DNA from: Pseudomonas sp. FP1742
Lineage (GTDB): Bacteria; Pseudomonadota; Gammaproteobacteria; Pseudomonadales; Pseudomonadaceae
Length of the DNA stretch: 64,000 nucleotides
Assembly (NCBI RefSeq): GCF_030687145.1
Contig: NZ_CP117460.1
Location: 1,426,001-1,490,000 of the forward strand
Direction of reading: 5' to 3'
The notes below the pieces were generated by a model, which did not search any database, was not told where the DNA came from, and saw only the letters and a program-made list of their open reading frames with translations. This document shows positions 16,086 through 26,178 of the stretch, one piece after another (the first letter of the stretch is position 1; every line of letters begins with the position of its first letter). The translations under genes and the position numbers were made by a program.

Positions 16086-18056
16086 ATGGCGATGTTTGAT
16101 GCTGCGCAATTTCCCGAGGCAGGGGTAGGGCTGGAATACCACTTGCCGCGACGCGGTCCTCGGCATGACAGTTCGCAGGAAGGGCTTGATCCAACCGTCG
16201 AACGGATTCTCGCCGAGGGCCTGCCGCACTTTGACTATGTCGAATTTCAGCCGACCCATTGCATCCTCGAGCCGCGCTTGCTCGAGGTCGGCGTGCAGAC
16301 ACCGAGCCTGCTGCATTCGTCCAGTTTGTCCCTGGGCAGCGTGGGGATCGCGATGGATCGCGAATTTCTGAACATGACGCGGCGACTGTGCGACAAAACC
16401 CGCTCGCCGTGGCTGGCCGAGCATATTTCCTGGTCGCGTTTCCACGGTGGCGACACGCAGCATTTCATTTTGCCGACCCTGGCCCAAGAGGTGGCTGACA
16501 CGGTGGTGGCCAATGCCATCGAATTGCGCGAGCTCACGGCCACACTGCTGGTGCTGGAAAACGCGCCGCGCTTGTTTTCATTCTCGGGTGGAGAAGAACT
16601 GCCCGAAGGTGAATTCATCTCCAGTGTGGTGGAGCGCAGCGGGGCGGGTTTCCTCCTGGATCTGGACAGCGCGATGGCGACCGCCAGAACCCAGGGGTAT
16701 GACCTGAACGACTATTTGCGTTCGTTGCCGCTGGACCGATTGATTGAGGTTCACACCGGCCATCCGCAGCGGGATTGGGAGATCTTGCGCCAACTGTTCG
16801 CCTCATCCCCGGTGAAAGCGATCACCCTGGAGTGGGATATTTCCCGCAGAACCGATGACGCGGAACTGCTGACGTTGATCAAGGCCATCAAGTCCTTGAA
16901 GCCCAAGGCCCTGTTCTGGCGGGGCCGTAATCAACAGGGCGCGCAAGAGGCCCTGGCGGAGGATGCGCAGACTCCTTTGCGACTCAGGGAGAGCACCTGG
17001 CTCAGCATCGGGACGGAGTCGTTTTTTATTCGGGATCGGCAACGAGACCTGAGCCTGGAGTTTGGCGCGACGTTGCTGCCGTTACTGCGCCATTTCCTGA
17101 GCCCGCAAACGCTGGAAAGTGCCTTGTTGCTGCCGGGTGTTTTGCAAAGTCCTGCACAGGACGACAACCTGGCGTTTCTGAGGACACTGGTCAGCCAGGG
17201 TGTTTTGCTGCCCGTGGCGAATCAATCGGATTCGGTCACCTGTAACGAAGGTAAGCATCCGCTCAACCTTTGGACCCGCTGGGACGCCGCGCTGGAGTTT
17301 TACCTGAGTACCCGGACCGGCTCGCACACGCCCTACATCAGCGTTGCCGAGCTGGATACGGAGCTGGAGCAAAAGGCCTCGACGCAACGCCAGCCCTCGG
17401 CGTTCAAGGACTATTGGTCCCATCCGTTCATCGCCCTGGAAAATCCGCTGCTGACGCCCTGTGCGATCACTCAGCCGACGCTGCTGGACTCGCTGTGCAA
17501 TCGCCGCACGTCACGAACCTTCAGCGACCAGCCGTTGAGTTCGGCGCAACTGTCTTTGTTGCTCTATTACACCTGGGGCGCGACCGTCATGGAGCAGAAC
17601 CGCATGGGCGACTACTTCCTGAAGAAGACCTCGCCGGCCGGCGGATCGCTGCAGGGCACCGAGGTGTATGCGGTGCTGATGAACGTGCAGGGTTTCGAGC
17701 GGGGGCTTTACCACTATTCAGTACGCCGTCATGGGCTTGAGCTGATTTCCCTGGAAGATCCGCGAACCTGGATCAGCGAGGCCTGTGGTGGACAGGCGTG
17801 GATCAAGGATGCGGCAGCGGTGTTCGTTTCCACGGCGCGGGTCGAGCGAATGGCCTGGAAATACGAGTTCAGCCGCGCACTGCGGGTGGCGCTGATGGAT
17901 GCGGGGCATCTGAGTCAGACCTTTTCACTGCTGGCCACCGCCCTGGGCCTGGGCAGCTTCACCACTGCGGCGTTACGCGACGAGATGTTCGAAAATCGCT
18001 TGGGGCTCGATTATCTGGAGGAGCCGGTGTTTCTGGTCAACGGAGTCGGGGGGTGA
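16086..18056 (+). CDS. MNIO (DUF692)-SagB fusion, putative bifunctional RiPP oxidase
   Basis: 656 residues in three parts. Residues 12-285 are a DUF692/MNIO domain (multinuclear non-heme iron oxidase; relatives MbnB, TglH): candidate metal ligands His77, Glu112-His113 (AEHISW), Glu158 (LENA), Asp192, His223 and His226 (VHTGH), Glu249 and Asp251 (EWD). The usual Asp-Val-Asn-Asn motif is Asp-Leu-Asp-Ser (192-195). Residues about 300-378 look like a PqqD/winged-helix segment that could bind the leader. Residues 440-656 are a SagB-type FMN dehydrogenase (RRTSRTFSDQPL 473-484, SPAGGSLQGTEVY, ATALGLGSF). No partner protein gene (MbnC-like) is present; the middle domain may replace it. Confidence 0.8.
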   Translation: MAMFDAAQFPEAGVGLEYHLPRRGPRHDSSQEGLDPTVERILAEGLPHFDYVEFQPTHCILEPRLLEVGVQTPSLLHSSSLSLGSVGIAMDREFLNMTRRLCDKTRSPWLAEHISWSRFHGGDTQHFILPTLAQEVADTVVANAIELRELTATLLVLENAPRLFSFSGGEELPEGEFISSVVERSGAGFLLDLDSAMATARTQGYDLNDYLRSLPLDRLIEVHTGHPQRDWEILRQLFASSPVKAITLEWDISRRTDDAELLTLIKAIKSLKPKALFWRGRNQQGAQEALAEDAQTPLRLRESTWLSIGTESFFIRDRQRDLSLEFGATLLPLLRHFLSPQTLESALLLPGVLQSPAQDDNLAFLRTLVSQGVLLPVANQSDSVTCNEGKHPLNLWTRWDAALEFYLSTRTGSHTPYISVAELDTELEQKASTQRQPSAFKDYWSHPFIALENPLLTPCAITQPTLLDSLCNRRTSRTFSDQPLSSAQLSLLLYYTWGATVMEQNRMGDYFLKKTSPAGGSLQGTEVYAVLMNVQGFERGLYHYSVRRHGLELISLEDPRTWISEACGGQAWIKDAAAVFVSTARVERMAWKYEFSRALRVALMDAGHLSQTFSLLATALGLGSFTTAALRDEMFENRLGLDYLEEPVFLVNGVGG

Positions 18057-18086
18057 AGTGAACAGGCTGGTTTATTCACGGCCAAC

Positions 18087-18111
18087 AAAAAGCCCACCAA
18101 ACGGTGGGCTT
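18087..18111. terminator. Bidirectional rho-independent terminator
   Basis: Stem AAGCCCACC/GGTGGGCTT (18090-18098 and 18103-18111) with a 4-base loop. On the minus strand it is followed by a run of T (from AAAAA at 18086-18090), so it clearly ends ttgABC. On the plus strand it is the only hairpin after the MNIO-SagB gene and could end the RiPP transcript too. Confidence 0.85.
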
Positions 18112-18127
18112 CGTGTTTACGGCGCTA

Positions 18128-19588
18128 TCAGAACAACCTCATCTTCGGCGCTTCTTCTTTCAACGGCTCGTTCTTCGCCGTCTGTTCATTCCAGCCACCG
18201 CCCAACGCCTTGTACAGGTTGACCGCGCTGGTCAGCTGCGCCAGACGGTCGGTGATCAGTGCCTGTTGGGCACTGAACAGCTGGCGCTGGGCATCGAGGA
18301 AGGTCAGGTTGCTGTCGACCCCGATGCGATAACGACGCTCGGCCAGACGGTAGTAGTCCTGGTTGGCGCTGACGAAATCACGCTGAGCCTGCAACTGCTC
18401 GGTGTAGGTCTGGCGGGCAGCCAGGCCATCGGCGACTTCCTGGAAGGCCGTTTGAATGGACTTCTCGTAGTTCGCCACGCTGATGTCTTTCTGGATCTTG
18501 GAGTAATCCAGGCTGGCGCGCAGGCTGCCGGCGTTGAAGATCGGCAGGTTGATTTGCGGCTGGAACAACCAGGTGCCCGAACCACCCTTGAACAGACCGG
18601 ACAGGTCCGGGCTCAGGGAACCGGCATTGGCGGTCAGGCTGATGCTCGGGAAGAACGCAGCCCGCGCCGCGCCGATGTTGGCGTTGGCGGCCTTGAGGTT
18701 GTATTCGGCCTGGAGGATGTCCGGGCGACGTTGCAGCAAGTCCGAGGGCAGGCCTGCCGGCACGTCGCTCAGCAGGTCATCCGACAGTGGCTTGGCCGCT
18801 TGCAGATTGGCCGGGATACCGGTGCCGAGCAGCAACACCAGACTGTTTTCATCCTGGGCGACCTGACGGGTGTACTTGGCCTGTTGCGCACGGGCGTTTT
18901 CCACCGAGGTACGCGACTGGGCCAGATCCAGCGCCGAGGCTACACCCACTTCGTTGCTGCGCGAGGTGAGCTTGAAGCTCTCCTCGTAGGCTCCGAGGGT
19001 TTCCTGGGTCAGTTTCAGCAGTTCCTTGTCGGCCTGCCAGGTCAGGTAGGCATTGGCCACGCTGGCCACCAGACTGATCTGCGTGCTGCGCCGTGCTTCT
19101 TCAGTGGCGAAGTACTTCTGCAGGGCTTCTTCGCTCAGGCTGCGCACCCGACCGAACAGGTCGAGTTCATAGGCGCTGATGCCGACGGTAGCCGAGTAGG
19201 AGCTGCTGATGGCCGCTTCACCGGTTTGCGAGGCCCGTGCCGGAACCCGCTGACGGCTGCCGCTGCCGGTGGCCGAAACCGCCGGGAACAGATCAGCGCG
19301 CTGGATGCGGTATTGAGCCGCATAAGCGTCGATGTTCAGCGCCGCGACACGCAGGTCACGGTTGTTTTCCAGCGCGGTCTGAATCACCTGTTGCAGCGCC
19401 GGGTCGTGGAAAAACTGCTTCCAGCCCTGTTCGGCGGCGGCCTGGTTGGGCGCCTGGGCCGACGAGTACGCCGGGCCTTGCGGGTATTGGCCCGCCACCG
19501 GTGCTTCAGGCCGCTGATAATCGGGTATCAGCGAGCAGCCACTTAGCACGAAGGCGGTGACTGCCAGGGAGAGTAGCGACTTGCTCAT
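18128..19588 (-). CDS. ttgC: TtgC/OprM-type outer-membrane efflux channel
   Basis: 486 residues. Outer-membrane lipoprotein: lipobox LSGC with Cys18, then two repeats of the outer-membrane efflux protein family (about 60-270 and 280-470) forming the trimeric beta-barrel and alpha-helical tunnel. Third gene of the ttgABC operon; its ATG overlaps the ttgB stop codon by one base. It exports drugs and solvents with TtgA and TtgB. In other pseudomonads the equivalent is OprM or EmhC. Confidence 0.92.
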   Translation of the reverse strand: MSKSLLSLAVTAFVLSGCSLIPDYQRPEAPVAGQYPQGPAYSSAQAPNQAAAEQGWKQFFHDPALQQVIQTALENNRDLRVAALNIDAYAAQYRIQRADLFPAVSATGSGSRQRVPARASQTGEAAISSSYSATVGISAYELDLFGRVRSLSEEALQKYFATEEARRSTQISLVASVANAYLTWQADKELLKLTQETLGAYEESFKLTSRSNEVGVASALDLAQSRTSVENARAQQAKYTRQVAQDENSLVLLLGTGIPANLQAAKPLSDDLLSDVPAGLPSDLLQRRPDILQAEYNLKAANANIGAARAAFFPSISLTANAGSLSPDLSGLFKGGSGTWLFQPQINLPIFNAGSLRASLDYSKIQKDISVANYEKSIQTAFQEVADGLAARQTYTEQLQAQRDFVSANQDYYRLAERRYRIGVDSNLTFLDAQRQLFSAQQALITDRLAQLTSAVNLYKALGGGWNEQTAKNEPLKEEAPKMRLF

Positions 19589-22500
19589 TAGCCAGCCTCT
19601 TGAGGAGTTTTAATGGCGTCATCCTGGTCGGCGACTTTGCGCTGGCCCATGGACGACACGGTAACGAAGAACAACGGGACCCAGAAGATCGCCAGGATCG
19701 TGGCCGTGAGCATACCGCCAATCACCCCGGTACCGATCGCATGTTGGCTACCCGAACCTGCACCCGTGGAAATGGCCAGCGGTACCACGCCGAGCACGAA
19801 CGCGAGCGAGGTCATGATGATCGGTCGCAGACGCATCCGGCAGGCTTCGATCGCTGCATCGCGCAGGCTACGTCCTTGCTCATGCAGTTCCTTGGCGAAC
19901 TCGACGATCAGAATGGCGTTTTTCGCCGCCAGACCGATGGTGGTCAACAGCCCCACCTGGAAATACACGTCGTTGGACAGGCCGCGCAGGCTGGTCGCCA
20001 TCAGCGCACCGATAATCCCCAGCGGCACGACCAGCATGACCGCGATCGGAATCGACCAGCTTTCATACAACGCCGCCAGGCACAGGAACACCATCAGCAG
20101 TGACAAGGCGTACAACGCGGGTGCTTGCGAGCCGGACAGACGCTCCTCATACGACAGACCGGTCCAGGAAATACCGACACCGGCCGGCAGTTTCTTGGCC
20201 AGTGCTTCGACTTCGGCCATGGCTTCACCGGTGGAATAGCCGGGCGCCGGGGCACCGAGGACTTCCATCGCTTCGACGCCGTTGTAACGGGCCAGTTTCG
20301 GCGAACCGTAGATCCATTCACCCCTGGCGAACGCCGAGAACGGAACCATGGTGCCGGCGCTGTTGCGCACGTACCACTTCTTCAGGTCTTCAGGGCTCAT
20401 CCGAGCGCCGGGCAGGCCTTGCACGTAAACCTTCTTCACTCGACCGCGGTCGATGAAGTCGTTCACATAGCTACTGCCCAGGGCAATCGACAGAGTGTTG
20501 TTGATGTCGGTGAGGGTCACACCCAGGGCGCTGGCCTTCTCATCATCGATTTCCAGTTGGTACTGCGGTTCGTCATTCAGGCCGTTCGGACGGACTTGCG
20601 ACAAGACCTTGCTTTGCGCCGCCATGCCGAGGAACTGGTTACGGGCTTCCATCAGTTTGTTGTGACCGAGCCCGGCGCGGTCCTGAAGGAACACGTCGAA
20701 ACCGGTGGCGTTACCCAGTTCCAGTACCGCCGGTGGCGCGAAGGCAAACACCATGGCATCGCGGAAGGTAAAGAAGTGCTGTTGGGCACGGGCCGCCAGT
20801 TTGAACACGCTGTTGTCGGCGTTACGTTCATCCCACGGTTTGAGCATGATGAACGCCATGCCCGAACTCTGACCACGGCCGGCGAAGTTGAAGCCGGTCA
20901 CGGTAAACACCGAGGCCACCGCATCGCCTTCGCCGCCATCCTTGCTCGGACGCAGCAGGAACTCGCGCATCTCGTCCACGACCACTTGTGTGCGCTGGGA
21001 GCTGGAACCGGCCGGGGTTTGCACCTGAGCGAACAGTACGCCCTGGTCTTCTTCGGGCAGGAACGCCGTTGGAATGCGGGTGAACAGCCAGATCATGCCG
21101 ACCACGATGATCAGGTACGCCAGCAGGTACGGCGCCTTGTGGGCGAGCATGTTGCCCACGCCACGCTCGTAGCTTTTGACGCCACGGTCGAAGTTGCGGT
21201 TGAACCAGCCGAAGAAGCCGCGTTTCGGCGTGCCGTGCTCGCCTTTCGGAATCGCCTTGAGCATGGTGGCGCAGAGCGCCGGGGTGAAGATCAATGCAAC
21301 CATCACCGACAAGGCCATGGCCGAAACGATGGTGATCGAGAACTGCTTGTAGATCACACCGGTGGAGCCACTGAAGAACGCCATCGGCAACAGTACCGCC
21401 GACAACACCAGGGCGATGCCGACCAGGGCACCCTGGATCTGCCCCATGGATTTCTTGGTGGCCTCCTTGGGTGACAGGCCTTCTTCGCTCATGACCCGTT
21501 CGACGTTTTCCACCACGACGATGGCATCGTCCACCAGCAAACCGATGGCCAGCACCATGCCGAACATGGTCAGGGTGTTGATGCTGAAGCCGAATGCCGC
21601 GAGGATCCCGAATGTACCCAGCAATACCACCGGCACGGTCATCGTGGTGATGACGGTGGCGCGGAAGTTCTGCAGGAACAGGAACATCACCAGGAACACC
21701 AGCACGATCGCTTCGACCAGGGTTTCAACCACACCCTTGATCGATTCGGTCACCACCGGGGTGGTGTCGTACGGGAACACCACTTCCATCCCTTGCGGGA
21801 AGAACGGCTTCAGGTCATCGATGGTTTTACGCAGGGCCTTGGCGGTATCGAGGGCGTTGGCACCGTTGGCCAGTTTCACCGCCAGACCGGAGGCCGGGCT
21901 GCCGTTGAACTGGGCGCTGACGCTGTAGTTCTCGCCGCCCAGGCCGACTTCGGCGACGTCTTTGAGACGAACCTGCGAGCCGTCCTTGTTGACCTTGAGC
22001 AGGATTTCCTTGAACTGCTCGGCGGTCTGCAGACGGGTCTTGCCGATAATCGTAGCGTTCAGTTGCTGGCCGGGCAGGGCAGGCAGGCCGCCGAGTTGAC
22101 CGGACGAGATCTGGACGTTCTGCGCCGCGATGGCGGTTTTCACGTCCACCGGGGTCAGGTTGAAGTTGTTCAACTTGGCCGGGTCGAGCCAGATTCGCAT
22201 CGCGTACTGGGCACCGAAGACCTGGAAGTCACCGACACCGGCGGTCCGCGAGATCGGGTCCTGCATGTTCGACACGATGTAGTTGGACAGGTCGTCCTTG
22301 GTCATGCTGCCGTCGCGCGATACCACGCCGATGACCATCAGGAAGTTTTTCACCGACTTGGTCACGCGGATACCCTGCTGCTGCACTTCTTGCGGCAGCA
22401 GCGGGGTGGCCAGGTTCAGTTTGTTCTGGACCTGAACCTGCGCGGTATCGGAGCTGGTGCCCTGCTCGAAGGTCGCGGTAATGGTCATGCTGCCGTCGGA

Positions 22501-22749
22501 GTTACTTTCCGACGACACATAACGCAGGTTGTCGATACCGTTGAGCTGTTGCTCGATCACCTGCACCACGGTGTCCTGCACGGTTTGTGCAGACGCGCCA
22601 GGGTAAGTCACGGAGATCGCAATGGCCGGAGGCGCAATGCTCGGGTATTGGTTGATCGGCAGCTTGAGAATCGATAAAGCCCCGACCAGCATGATCACCA
22701 GGGCAATTACCCAGGCGAAAATCGGACGGTCGATAAAAAATTTCGACAT
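19588..22749 (-). CDS. ttgB: TtgB, RND multidrug/solvent efflux pump
   Basis: 1053 residues, the standard length of the HAE1 RND family (MexB, AcrB, TtgB). N terminus [20 protein letters not shown]; twelve membrane helices with two large periplasmic loops; the proton-relay Asp-Asp pair is in [17 protein letters not shown] of helix 4. The inner-membrane pump takes antibiotics, solvents and plant compounds from membrane and periplasm. It starts 3 bases after ttgA and overlaps ttgC by one base. Confidence 0.95.
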   Translation of the reverse strand: MSKFFIDRPIFAWVIALVIMLVGALSILKLPINQYPSIAPPAIAISVTYPGASAQTVQDTVVQVIEQQLNGIDNLRYVSSESNSDGSMTITATFEQGTSSDTAQVQVQNKLNLATPLLPQEVQQQGIRVTKSVKNFLMVIGVVSRDGSMTKDDLSNYIVSNMQDPISRTAGVGDFQVFGAQYAMRIWLDPAKLNNFNLTPVDVKTAIAAQNVQISSGQLGGLPALPGQQLNATIIGKTRLQTAEQFKEILLKVNKDGSQVRLKDVAEVGLGGENYSVSAQFNGSPASGLAVKLANGANALDTAKALRKTIDDLKPFFPQGMEVVFPYDTTPVVTESIKGVVETLVEAIVLVFLVMFLFLQNFRATVITTMTVPVVLLGTFGILAAFGFSINTLTMFGMVLAIGLLVDDAIVVVENVERVMSEEGLSPKEATKKSMGQIQGALVGIALVLSAVLLPMAFFSGSTGVIYKQFSITIVSAMALSVMVALIFTPALCATMLKAIPKGEHGTPKRGFFGWFNRNFDRGVKSYERGVGNMLAHKAPYLLAYLIIVVGMIWLFTRIPTAFLPEEDQGVLFAQVQTPAGSSSQRTQVVVDEMREFLLRPSKDGGEGDAVASVFTVTGFNFAGRGQSSGMAFIMLKPWDERNADNSVFKLAARAQQHFFTFRDAMVFAFAPPAVLELGNATGFDVFLQDRAGLGHNKLMEARNQFLGMAAQSKVLSQVRPNGLNDEPQYQLEIDDEKASALGVTLTDINNTLSIALGSSYVNDFIDRGRVKKVYVQGLPGARMSPEDLKKWYVRNSAGTMVPFSAFARGEWIYGSPKLARYNGVEAMEVLGAPAPGYSTGEAMAEVEALAKKLPAGVGISWTGLSYEERLSGSQAPALYALSLLMVFLCLAALYESWSIPIAVMLVVPLGIIGALMATSLRGLSNDVYFQVGLLTTIGLAAKNAILIVEFAKELHEQGRSLRDAAIEACRMRLRPIIMTSLAFVLGVVPLAISTGAGSGSQHAIGTGVIGGMLTATILAIFWVPLFFVTVSSMGQRKVADQDDAIKTPQEAG

Positions 22750-22752
22750 GGT

Positions 22753-23910
22753 TTACTCCCCTTTGCCGCCGACAGCGATTTTGGCTGTCTGTGCGGGGGC
22801 CGGGCTCTTGGCGCCAACGTTGGTGGCTTCAGTGGCCTTGACTTCAACGCCAGGTCTGACGAATTGCAGCCCTTCGGTGATCAGGCGATCGCCAGCCTTC
22901 AGGCCATCTTCAATCAACCATTGGTTGCCGACAGTACGGCTGGCTTTGAGCTGACGCAGTTCGACCTTGTTGTCCGGACCCACGACCAGTGCGGTCGGGG
23001 TGCCTTTGAGGTCGCGGGTCACGCCTTGTTGCGGAGCCAGAATCGCCGCGCTGTTCACGCCGGATTGCAACTGCGCGTGAACGAACATGCCCGGTAGCAG
23101 GGTGTGATCAGGGTTCGGGAACACGGCGCGCAGGGTCACGGAGCCGGTGGTCTGGTCTACCGAGACTTCAGAGAACTCGAGCTTGCCGTCCAGTTTGTAC
23201 TGGCTGCCGTCTTCTAGGGTCAGCTTGACCGCGGCGGCGTTGTCGCCCGCTTTTTGCAGACGACCGCTTTCCAGTTCACGGCGCAGCTCAAGCAGCTCCA
23301 CCGAGGACTGGGTCACGTCGACGTAGATCGGGTCCAGTTGCTGGATGACCGCCATGGCGTCGCTCTGGCCGCTGCTGACCAGCGCGCCTTCCGTCACCGA
23401 CGAACGGCCGATGCGACCGGAGATCGGTGCGTAGACCTTGGTGTAGCGCACGTTGATCTGGGCGCTCTGCAGAGACGCTTCCGATTGCAGGCGGTTGGCC
23501 AGTGCCGTGTCGTATTCCTGACGGCTGACGGCCTGCTCGTCGACCAGTTGCTTGTAGCGATCCGAGATCGACTTGGTCGAACGCAGGTTGGCTTCAGCGC
23601 TTTTCAGGGTCGCGTCATAGACCGACGGGTCGATCTGATACAGCTGCTGACCGGCCTTGACGTCGCCGCCTTCCTTGAACAGTCGTTTAAGAATGATGCC
23701 GTTGACCTGTGGGCGAACTTCGGCGATGCGGAACGCACTGGTGCGCCCCGGAAGTTCGGACGTCAGGGTGAAGGCTTGTGGTTGCAGGGTTACGACGCCG
23801 ACCTGAGGGGTGGGTGCGGCAGGTGCCGCCTCTTCCTTTTTACATCCGCTGAGCAGCGATGCCAGGGCGAGGGCAGTAACCAGAGCGGTAACAGCTGGCT
23901 TGAATTGCAT
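22753..23910 (-). CDS. ttgA: TtgA, RND efflux periplasmic adaptor
   Basis: 385 residues from ATG 23910, preceded by GAGGATCTTC. Lipoprotein with lipobox LLSGC (Cys22), lipoyl-like and hairpin domains (RPQVNGIILKRLFKEGGDVKAGQ), beta-barrel and membrane-proximal domains: a membrane fusion protein of the MexA/AcrA type. A longer reading to 24117 would put the start inside the operator region and before the signal sequence, so it is rejected. First gene of the operon, divergent from ttgR. Confidence 0.93.
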   Translation of the reverse strand: MQFKPAVTALVTALALASLLSGCKKEEAAPAAPTPQVGVVTLQPQAFTLTSELPGRTSAFRIAEVRPQVNGIILKRLFKEGGDVKAGQQLYQIDPSVYDATLKSAEANLRSTKSISDRYKQLVDEQAVSRQEYDTALANRLQSEASLQSAQINVRYTKVYAPISGRIGRSSVTEGALVSSGQSDAMAVIQQLDPIYVDVTQSSVELLELRRELESGRLQKAGDNAAAVKLTLEDGSQYKLDGKLEFSEVSVDQTTGSVTLRAVFPNPDHTLLPGMFVHAQLQSGVNSAAILAPQQGVTRDLKGTPTALVVGPDNKVELRQLKASRTVGNQWLIEDGLKAGDRLITEGLQFVRPGVEVKATEATNVGAKSPAPAQTAKIAVGGKGE

Positions 23911-23997
23911 GAAGATCCTCGGGTCAGGCGCGCATGTTGCGCACAAGAAAGGTGGAAGGTTAAAAAATTTTACCGGGTGGATAAGTAGCTTGCTAAG

Positions 23998-24028
23998 GAA
24001 TATACTTACGTTCATGGTTGTTTGTAAA
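23998..24028. promoter_or_regulatory. TtgR operator in the ttgA-ttgR gap
   Basis: Read on the minus strand, 24028-23998 begins TTTACAAACAACCATGAACG and continues with TAAGTATATTC. This agrees at nearly every base with the TtgR operator as known from P. putida, which overlaps both divergent promoters. TtgR bound here represses ttgABC and itself and is released by drugs or plant phenolics. Confidence 0.85.
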
Positions 24029-24174
24029 GGCCTTGGCGGCGTATCCACACGGTTACAAAATCCGTTCAAAGGTTTGAATTGTAGGCCTGAGACGAAGCCC
24101 GAGAGCGCTCGTCCCACTTTTATTCAGCGGATATTCAGACATCGCTGAGGCACCCTGATTGAGGTTGTACTGCC

Positions 24175-24807
24175 ATGGTTCGTCGTACCAAAGAGGAAGC
24201 TCAAGAAACCCGAAGCCAGATACTCGAAGCGGCAGAGAAAGCCTTTTTCGAGCGGGGTGTGGCGCGCACGACGCTGGCGGATATCGCTACTCTGGCCGGG
24301 GTGACTCGTGGGGCTATCTACTGGCATTTCAGTAACAAGGCAGATCTGCTGCAGGCGATGCTCGATACCCTGCATGAACCACTGGATGAAATGGCCAAGG
24401 CCAGTGAAAGCGAAGATGAACTCGATCCGCTGGGCTGCATGCGCAAGCTGCTGATTCATTTGTTTCAACAAGTTGCCATGGACCCGAAAACCCGACGCAT
24501 CAACGAGATTCTGTTTCATAAGTGCGAATTCACCGATGAAATGTGCGACCTGCGCCAGCAGCGCCGAACGGTCAATCTCGATTGCAATGTGCGAATCGCG
24601 CTGGCCTTGAGTAATGCAGTGAATCGGGGGCAGTTGCCGGAAAACCTCGACGCTGCCCGCGCGGCCATCAGCCTGCATGCCTATGTCGATGGCATCCTGT
24701 ATCAGTGGCTGTTGGCGCCCGAGAGTTTTCAACTGCACGCCGACGCCGAGCGTTGGGTCGATGCAGGGTTGGATATGCTGCGCTTGAGTCCCAGCCTGCG
24801 CAAATGA
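24175..24807 (+). CDS. ttgR: TtgR, TetR-family repressor of ttgABC
   Basis: 210 residues, identical in length to P. putida TtgR. N-terminal TetR helix-turn-helix ([21 protein letters not shown], about 32-52; the recognition helix is in [11 protein letters not shown]) and a C-terminal ligand pocket domain. Divergent from ttgA with the operator between. It binds chloramphenicol, flavonoids and similar ligands in P. putida; the same is inferred here. Confidence 0.94.
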   Translation: MVRRTKEEAQETRSQILEAAEKAFFERGVARTTLADIATLAGVTRGAIYWHFSNKADLLQAMLDTLHEPLDEMAKASESEDELDPLGCMRKLLIHLFQQVAMDPKTRRINEILFHKCEFTDEMCDLRQQRRTVNLDCNVRIALALSNAVNRGQLPENLDAARAAISLHAYVDGILYQWLLAPESFQLHADAERWVDAGLDMLRLSPSLRK

Positions 24808-25107
24808 AACAAAATGCGTAATTGGATCCGTTTGTGTCAAGGCATGACGCGGGGAATATCCCTGCTTCGCGCGCCTTTTTGCATTGGGGTGCTTTTATAT
24901 ACGTACGTTCGCCAGGTTGATAGGTAGCGAGCTACGTATTTTGTAGGGATTTTGTGTCGAGTATGTGAATGAGTGTGAACGCCCCGGCTACAAGGGCGCC
25001 GAGTAGCCGACCAAAGGCATCGCATTTACCTCAGTGGCCTTTGATCTTCCATACGCAAAAGCCCCGGCTCTTTCGAGTCGGGGCTTTTGCGTTTCAACGG
25101 CTGATGC
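24808..25107. other. Intergenic stretch between ttgR and the reductase gene
   Basis: About 300 bases without a recognisable gene. It contains the strong terminator at 25055-25090 and, upstream of it, AT-rich sequence with no assigned role. Confidence 0.5.
25055..25090 (-). terminator. Rho-independent terminator of the arsR-MFS-reductase operon
   Basis: Perfect 12-bp arms GCAAAAGCCCCG (25055-25066) and CGGGGCTTTTGC (25079-25090) around a partly paired loop. The A/T runs are within the stem on both sides, so it can end transcription from either direction. It lies 17 bases after the reductase stop codon on the minus strand. Confidence 0.85.
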
Positions 25108-26157
25108 TTATAGCGCCGGGTAGTCGATATAGCCAACCGGGCCCTTGCCGTAGAACAGTTCCGGACGAGGCTCGTTCAACGGCGCATCGGCTTTCAAGCG
25201 TGCCGGCAGATCGGGGTTGGCGATAAAGGGTACGCCGAACGCCACCGCGTCAGCCTTGCCGCTGGCCAGCCACTCGTTGGCGCTGTCCTTGGTGAAGCGT
25301 TCGTTGGCGATATATGGGCCGCCGAAGGCTTCTTTCAGTTGTGGGCCGAGGCTGTCGGCGCCTTCTTTTTCGCGCGAGCAGATGAACGCGATACCGCGTT
25401 TGCCCAGTTCGCGAGCGACGTAGGTGAAGGTCTCGGACAGGTTGTCGTCGCCCATGTCATGGGAATCGGCGCGCGGTGCCAGGTGCATGCCGACGCGGCC
25501 AGCGCCCCAGACTTCGATCACGGCGTCAGTCACTTCCAGCATCAGGCGCGCGCGGTTTTCCAGGGAGCCGCCATAGTTGTCGGTGCGCTGGTTGGTGCTG
25601 CTTTGCAGGAACTGGTCGAGCAGGTAACCGTTGGCGCCGTGGATTTCCACACCGTCGAAACCGGCGGCCTTGGCATTCTCGGCACCCACGCGGTAAGCGT
25701 CGACGATGTCGGCGATTTCAGCGGTTTCCAGGGCGCGCGGGGTTGGGTAGTCGGCCAATGGACGAACCAGGCTGACATGGCCTTTAGGCTGGATGGCACT
25801 CGGTGCGACCGGCGCTTCGCCGTTCAGGTACGAAGGGTGGGAAATCCGACCCACGTGCCACAGTTGCAGGAAGATTTTGCCGCCCGCGCCGTGGATCGCT
25901 TTGGTCACGTTGCTCCAGCCGCGCACCTGGTCGTTGGACCAGATACCGGGCGTGTCCGGGTAACCGACGCCCATCGGCGTGACCGACGTGGCCTCGCTGA
26001 GGATCAGGCCGGCAGAGGCGCGCTGCACGTAGTACTCGGCCATCAGCGCGTTCGGCACACGGCCTTCGTCGGCGCGGCAGCGGGTCAGCGGAGCCATGAT
26101 GATGCGGTTGGCCAACTCGAGGTCGCCCAGTTTGATCGGATCGAAAATAGTCGTCAT
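25108..26157 (-). CDS. xenB: Old yellow enzyme-family xenobiotic/alkene reductase (XenB-like)
   Basis: 349 residues, the same length as XenB of P. fluorescens. FMN-dependent (beta/alpha)8 barrel: MAPLTRCRAD near residue 22, substrate-binding pair in GVEIHGANGYLLDQFLQ (His-x-x-Asn) and TDNYGGSLENRAR typical of the family. It reduces activated alkenes, nitro esters or N-ethylmaleimide with NADPH. It is the last gene of an arsR-MFS-reductase operon (21-base gap), suggesting a response to electrophiles. NemA is a close alternative name. Confidence 0.85.
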   Translation of the reverse strand: MTTIFDPIKLGDLELANRIIMAPLTRCRADEGRVPNALMAEYYVQRASAGLILSEATSVTPMGVGYPDTPGIWSNDQVRGWSNVTKAIHGAGGKIFLQLWHVGRISHPSYLNGEAPVAPSAIQPKGHVSLVRPLADYPTPRALETAEIADIVDAYRVGAENAKAAGFDGVEIHGANGYLLDQFLQSSTNQRTDNYGGSLENRARLMLEVTDAVIEVWGAGRVGMHLAPRADSHDMGDDNLSETFTYVARELGKRGIAFICSREKEGADSLGPQLKEAFGGPYIANERFTKDSANEWLASGKADAVAFGVPFIANPDLPARLKADAPLNEPRPELFYGKGPVGYIDYPAL

Positions 26158-26178
26158 GAAAAAGCTCTCTTTTAGCGA

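Noticed and set aside
20125..21474. Plus-strand open frame of 449 codons inside ttgB
   Set aside because: Antisense to the strongly conserved RND pump; His/Arg-rich shadow product with no motif.
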